64,000 bases of DNA from Castanea sativa. Lineage: Eukaryota; Streptophyta; Magnoliopsida; Fagales; Fagaceae. Under the pieces are notes generated by a model that ran no database searches, was not told the origin of the DNA, and saw nothing but the letters and a program-made list of their open reading frames with translations. The stretch spans positions 60,487,001-60,551,000 of the forward strand of contig NC_134013.1 of NCBI RefSeq assembly GCF_040712315.1, in the 5' to 3' direction. Shown here piece after piece: positions 59,116 through 64,000 of the stretch; the stretch's first letter is position 1, and each line of letters opens with the position of its first letter. A program made the translations under genes and the position numbers.

Positions 59116-59874
59116 ATGCTGAAAATGGATTATGAAGAAGTTTTGAAGGCAGTTTTTCCTTTATTGGATGGTGTGGACCTTGCTTCTTGTATGGCAGTGA
59201 GTAAGCAGTGGAGAGACATAGCCCGAGATGATTACTTTTGGAAATGTGTATGTGCCAAGAGATGGCCTTCGATCTGCAAGCGGCCTAACCCTCCAACTTT
59301 AACCTTCTATAAGCTATATCAGACCTTTTATAAACGGCAGAATTGTCGAACTCTTCTTCCCCCAAGGCTGTCCTTTGATGATTTGGAATTTTTTATTGAC
59401 ATTTGGACTGAAGGCAGATTAATATTTTCTGAAGTAGTCCCAGGCCCTGTTTTACAAGCTGGCATCAAGATCCCACCTCCAGGAATTTGTGACATGCTTA
59501 GGTTTCACCTGGAGGGCCCTGAGTACAAGATGACATTACCTGTTGAGCCAAGGTTCACCGTTCCTATATGCCAGACTGTCAGTGTTTCAGTGCTTGTGGG
59601 GCGCAAGGATTCCAATAGGGTTGCTTGCATCATCAATAAATCCATGTTTGATTATATAGATAGGACAGCATATAGGGCCTTGGCATTTGACTATTTAGAC
59701 TTTTCTCCTGATTACCCTTTCATCTCAGGAATCCGGGCATGGATCTCTTTGCTTTTCATGGAAGATGGAAATGACGGTGCTATTGATGTTTTTGGGGTTG
59801 AAATGGATTTCTGTGATGCGGCAAATTCCAAGGATGAGGTTCTATGGTTATTAGACATGCTTGATTGGAAGTGA
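59116..59874 (+). CDS. F-box protein, resembling Arabidopsis At5g39250
   Basis: Family role: substrate-recognition subunit of an SCF ubiquitin ligase; the F-box binds SKP1/ASK. A single coding exon of 252 residues. The F-box is at residues about 4-48: EEVLKAVFPLLDGVDLASCM, SKQWRDIARDDYFWK, then AKRWPS. No kelch or leucine-rich repeats follow. The C-terminal 200 residues are a compact domain ending DEVLWLLDMLDWK. Two in-frame start codons exist (59116 and 59125). The longer was taken, and either keeps the F-box whole. The match to At5g39250 is from memory of the family. The target is unknown. A dead fragment of this gene lies at 29331-29447. Confidence 0.9.
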   Translation: MLKMDYEEVLKAVFPLLDGVDLASCMAVSKQWRDIARDDYFWKCVCAKRWPSICKRPNPPTLTFYKLYQTFYKRQNCRTLLPPRLSFDDLEFFIDIWTEGRLIFSEVVPGPVLQAGIKIPPPGICDMLRFHLEGPEYKMTLPVEPRFTVPICQTVSVSVLVGRKDSNRVACIINKSMFDYIDRTAYRALAFDYLDFSPDYPFISGIRAWISLLFMEDGNDGAIDVFGVEMDFCDAANSKDEVLWLLDMLDWK

Positions 59875-60254
59875 AGCGTTGGACTCTATTGGCCAAGTGA
59901 AAGTAAGAAGAACCCATCTGAAATGGATGTGTAATGTACGTTTGCATCTTCATTGGTTGTTTAATCTGTGGAGGATGGCACAACGATAAATGTTCGAACT
60001 CTCTAACATTCAGCGAAGACTTGGCTTGAGTGGTACTATTTGTTTTGTTCACTTGCATGTTTACAGTATGACGTCTGTACATAATTTTTATTTTTATTTT
60101 TATTGCGTTAATAATTATGAACAATTATTTGTATTTCTGTGGCCATATTTATCATTTACTTGTAATGGATCAATAACATTAGATTTGTATTATGGACAAG
60201 TGTTAAACATTGTAATAAAATCTTTACTGAATAATATTTTTTTACCATTTGATC

Positions 60255-60260
60255 AATAAA
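60255..60260 (+). terminator. Likely poly(A) signal of the F-box gene
   Basis: AATAAA lies about 380 bases after the stop codon, within a T-rich 3'UTR. An AATAAA-like site is also near 60216 (TAATAAAAT), so more than one end is possible. Confidence 0.45.
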
Positions 60261-60261
60261 C

Positions 60262-60644
60262 TCATTTGTTATGGATAATTTTAAACTAAACAAAAAGGTA
60301 ACTTAGATATAGCATCTTAGGTGTTTTTTAGGCACTCCTTTTCAAAATTAGCCACTTGTGAATTCACCATCTTTCTTTTTCTTTTTCCTGTTGAAACCTG
60401 TTCAAACCTTTTACCCATAGATTCATTAACTTTATTCTAAATTATCAAAAACAAAACCCCTAATGACAGGCCCATTACCACGCCACCACAAAGGTCATGG
60501 CAATGGCGGCACAACCAAACCCTCTGCAAAAACCCAAATCTCAATCTCAATCTCTTCCACCAAACCCAAAAACCCCACTTACATAAATTAGCCTCCATCA
60601 AAGAGAACCCTAGGCCCACCGTTACTTCTTGAGTCTGTGGCTCG
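60262..60644. other. Intergenic, with one short coding-like piece
   Basis: On plus, 60497-60590 reads MAMAAQPNPLQKPKSQSQSL and stops soon after. It may be the start of a lost gene or chance. Nothing else is recognised. Confidence 0.25.
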
Positions 60645-60768
60645 AGAAGGTGTACCTTGCATTGGGCATATGTTTTCCCTCTCTCATAGTTGGTGGCTCC
60701 CACTCCTCAGTGGGACCCACCAGTTGTGATAAAGGGGAAAACATATACTCGTGCAGGGTTTACCTTCT
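60645..60768. repeat. Hairpin MITE (124 bp)
   Basis: The ends AGAAGGTGTACC and GGTTTACCTTCT are inverted, followed inward by GCATATGTTTTCCC with GGGGAAAACATATAC and a GGTGGCTCCCAC / GTGGGACCCACC centre. Almost the whole unit can fold. Confidence 0.7.
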
Positions 60769-61413
60769 CCTGTGACTCTCTCCAATGATGACAATGACTG
60801 TAATTATGAATGTGTTGGGTTCTTTTGTGGTGCATCGTGACTTGAAGTGGTCTAGCAAGGCTTAAAATGAGAGGAATTGAGGAGGACTTTAAGTGGGGTT
60901 GGGGTTGGGTGGATAGGGTTTGAGAGAGGCTAGAAGAGTAGCGTCGGAGAATTGGTAGTGAATGAGAAAATTAGGAGGTGGTGAGTGTGAGGTTTGGTGG
61001 TTGAGATTGAGTGTGATGAATTGTTCTTGTTGTTTTAAGTCTTCCAATCCCAGGATTGATATGTGGATGAGAGTAGATTGAGAAAAGGGTGGTATAAAGA
61101 GAGAAGCCAAACAAGATGAATGAGTATTAAGTTTTAACAAGGGGGGAAAAAGATATAATGTCAACATCGTTTGCTCTGTTAAATAAACAGTACCTAAGGT
61201 ACATAATTTAAGTTTTTCCCTCGCAAAAAAAGAGTGACCCATTAGTAGACTTGCTAAAATTTGCTTCTAATAAAAAGAAAAAAGAGTAATGTAAATATTG
61301 TTGAGAGTTATATTAGGGATAACTTGAACCTAACATATATACAACAAAATCGTTGATATACAAGGAATAATGAAATTAGTTTGGTCTCTATTTTTACTTA
61401 GAGAATTTTTTTT
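60769..61413. other. Intergenic stretch, nothing recognised
   Basis: A G-rich plus strand around 60880-61110 resembles a decayed leader or gene fragment, but no family motif is visible. Confidence 0.35.
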
Positions 61414-61421
61414 TTTGCTAC

Positions 61422-62421
61422 TAGGGGTGTGCAATAATGGAGCCGATTAACCATTGCGACCGACCGGAGTCGAGAAACCGCATCGCGCCTGGGGCCGACT
61501 GTAGGAACCAAGGTCAGCGAGAGGAGGTCGTGGGTTTTTCTAACGCTGGTGTGGTGATGTAGTCGAAACTGAAATTTGAAAACCGATATATTTTTCACCG
61601 AACCGATACTTTATATATATATATATGTATATTTTAATATATTTAAATTGCTAATTTGCCCCTATAACTAAGTGAAATAGTATTGTTGTTCAAAATGATG
61701 TCATTTTATTTTAGGTTTGAAAATTGAGTCACGGTATAAATTGTTCTTTCCCAGATTCTTTGTTTAGAACTCTTTCTCGCCTTTTAGCTATTGCCTGCTG
61801 CACTACCAAAGTTGCCCAGCTCTCACTCCCTTGCTAGTCCACCACAACACCGTCGATAAGTTTCAATGATTCCAAATATTGCCTAGCATATATTCAGCAT
61901 CTTTGTATTTTTATTTATTTGTTTTTTGACTTGGGGATTTCTGATTTTGAGCTACTTACTTAGTAGAGCTATTGTGTTAGTATAAATTTATTGTAAAGCA
62001 TTTCTTTGTCAAAGAATTGCAGTATAAATTCATTGTAAAACATTTCTTGTTTTTATTTTATTTTATTTATTTATTTACATGGAAATCAATATCAATTTTA
62101 TTTGCATTACAGTCTGCTTTTAGTTGTTTAGGTACTGCCTCTCTGTTGTATTTACTTGAAATTTTGAACAAGTTGATGTATAGATATTGGGTTTGAAAGC
62201 CCAATTGTTTTGAATTTTTTTTTTTTAAAATTTTAATTTTTTCTTTCAATATTTCAAACCGACCAAATCGATTAAACTGACCGCAAAAAACTGCACCGCC
62301 ATAAGTCAGAAAACCAACCCTAGGCAGTATGCATTGGTTTCAATTATGAGAAAACCGATTCCAATTAGTTTGGTGATAAATTTAGGAAAAAATTGCACCG
62401 ATCGAACTGCACACACTCCTA
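61422..62421. mobile_element. Non-autonomous hAT-like element (1.0 kb)
   Basis: The ends TAGGGGTGTGCA and TGCACACACTCCTA are inverted. Flanks TTTGCTAC (61414-61421) and GTTGCTAC (62422-62429) form an 8-bp duplication with one mismatch. The subterminal ACCGA/CCGAT-type repeats are typical of a common plant hAT group. No transposase inside. Confidence 0.8.
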
Positions 62422-62727
62422 GTTGCTACCAAATATTTTGACCTCTAATTTCCTTTTTTTGATAATTTATTGTTATATAGCAGGGTAGGGAAATTGAACC
62501 CTAGTTTCCTAATAAAGAGACTAGATAATGTCACCATCTTACAAAACTCTTGATAAAATTTCAGGCCACACAACATCTGTAGCTTTATACTTTTGCATAA
62601 CTGAATTGAAAATGAGAGACTCTTAGCGGTAGAGATTGGTTTCTGGGGAAGGAAGAGCGTTATTCTCCATTATTATTATTATTTTTTTGAGAAACAATTA
62701 TATTCCATTATCAATTAACATTTTTCA

Positions 62728-62962
62728 CTAGAAACTAGCCTCTAAGCATGCGCTCAAGCGCGTGTTCAGAGGCTCTTCTATTTTTTTAGGAAAAAATTAA
62801 TAATTTGCATCCATTAAAATTTGGATTATTACATTTTCGAATCACAAAATATCTAGAGGTGTGATGAGTATTATGGATTTGTGGGTCAAAAACTCAGGAT
62901 ATAAATAAGCACCATCGTAAGGTTTTTTTTTTTTTTTTTTTTTTGGGTGGAGAAAACTATAC

Positions 62963-63036
<74 letters not shown>

Positions 63037-63839
63037 CGGCTAAGATAGCCTTCTTTTTGTGTTCCTCAACTTGAGATACAATCATACACATACACAAAAA
63101 AAACATTAATAAAACAAGAACATTAAAGTTATTTTTTATGATGTTTATCCGAAGTGCAAGATAATGGGTAACGAAATCAAACTCACGTAACGAAATCCAA
63201 TTCCTTTACGTGGTTTTCCTCATTTTTCCTTGAGATTTGTAACTGTTTCGTGTTTGACTCTTCCACAATTTTCACTAAATTCAAATAGGTCCAACCACAG
63301 GCTTTCCAAGAACCATAACATCTTTAAGTGCAACCATTACACCCCAAGTACTACGACCTGAAAACAAATGTATTAGTTCATGGGCAGAAAAATTCATCTA
63401 ACCCGATTACCCGAGACTAAGTAAAATAATTATAAAAAAAAATGATTGAGAATCACATTGATCAAGACGCAATACATCAGTAACTAACCGGGATTATGTA
63501 TCCAAAAAAACAACTGTAGTTAGAAACATAAATACCCAAGAAAAAAAAACATGAAATTGGAGAAATAAGTAGAGCATCCCTCTTACCTAGTAGTGAAGGC
63601 TTTTTTATTTTATATATAATTTTTATTTTGAAAATCTAATTTATACGTGGATAAATAAATTTGAAAATCGATAGGTGAGTGGCCCTATTTCTTAGGCAAT
63701 GTTTTAGTGGAAGTTAGAGCTGTATTTTTTCCGAATTGTCTTTTAGTTTTGTCTCTATTTAAACATAGTGATGTAGGGGTATTTTAGAACAAAAAGAATT
63801 CGGTCCAAACATCAGAAGCTTCTTAAATAGTAGTATAGA
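62728..63839 (-). mobile_element. Non-autonomous Helitron (1.1 kb)
   Basis: On minus the element begins TCTATACTACTATTTAAG (63839 leftward). It ends with a hairpin (GCCTCTGAACACGCG, then GCATGCTTAGAGGC), TAGTTT and CTAG at 62728. It sits between host A and T, the Helitron target. No Rep/helicase gene is present. It contains the (TA)n tract at 62983. Confidence 0.8.
62983..63034. repeat. (TA)n microsatellite
   Basis: An AT dinucleotide run of about 52 bases, preceded by poly(T) and poly(A) tracts, lies inside the Helitron. Confidence 0.95.
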
Positions 63840-64000
63840 TAGATACAAGTAAAATAAGTAACAGGAAATAATATCCTACACGGAAGCATGAAAAATCAAA
63901 GAATGAATTCAATTCATGATCTTTTGGCATCTAACTGTACGTTACTGACCCAGAAGAAAGCGAAGAACCATTCTATCTATTTGTATTAGCCTCATCACAC

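Overview
The window reads as nuclear DNA of a dicot plant. It has GT-AG introns, plant gene families, L1-type LINEs, hAT and Mutator-like transposons, Helitron ends, solo LTRs and AT-rich intergenic DNA. The mix of repeats suggests a woody rosid, perhaps Fagaceae, but that is an impression and not a result.

Left third (1 to about 23.5 kb, minus strand): one large gene, the plant cohesin loader SCC2 (NIPBL/Nipped-B family). I traced 25 consecutive coding exons. Their phases join without a break into 1,537 codons, and the gene runs off the left edge. The introns hold two LINEs, several tRNA-derived SINE-like repeats, a 219-bp duplication and a four-copy 633-bp tandem array. Each array copy carries a copy of the exon 5 splice donor.

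Middle (23.6 to 45.8 kb): a nest of mobile DNA around an intact alpha-expansin gene (29.9-31.0 kb, minus). It includes tandem Helitron 3' ends, two related solo LTRs with perfect 5-bp target duplications, and a Mutator-like element with a perfect 9-bp duplication and a captured membrane-protein fragment. A broken second expansin copy (33.6-37.6 kb) has been hit by a hAT element, which was itself hit by a solo LTR, and by a separate MITE in its 5' leader. A decayed LINE with RNase H follows at 39-41.7 kb.

Right third (45.8 to 64 kb): a 5.6-kb Mutator-like element with about 224-bp terminal inverted repeats. It carries a decayed MuDR-type transposase on plus and, convergent to it, a spliced GRF-type zinc-finger gene on minus. 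It sits between two 144-bp direct repeats that differ at one base. Next come a mostly unexplained AT-rich stretch, an intact F-box gene (59.1-59.9 kb, plus) with a long 5'UTR intron, a 1-kb hAT-like element and a complete-looking non-autonomous Helitron.

Only three cellular genes look functional: SCC2, the alpha-expansin and the F-box gene. They share no evident pathway. The rest is mobile DNA, its debris, or sequence I cannot assign.
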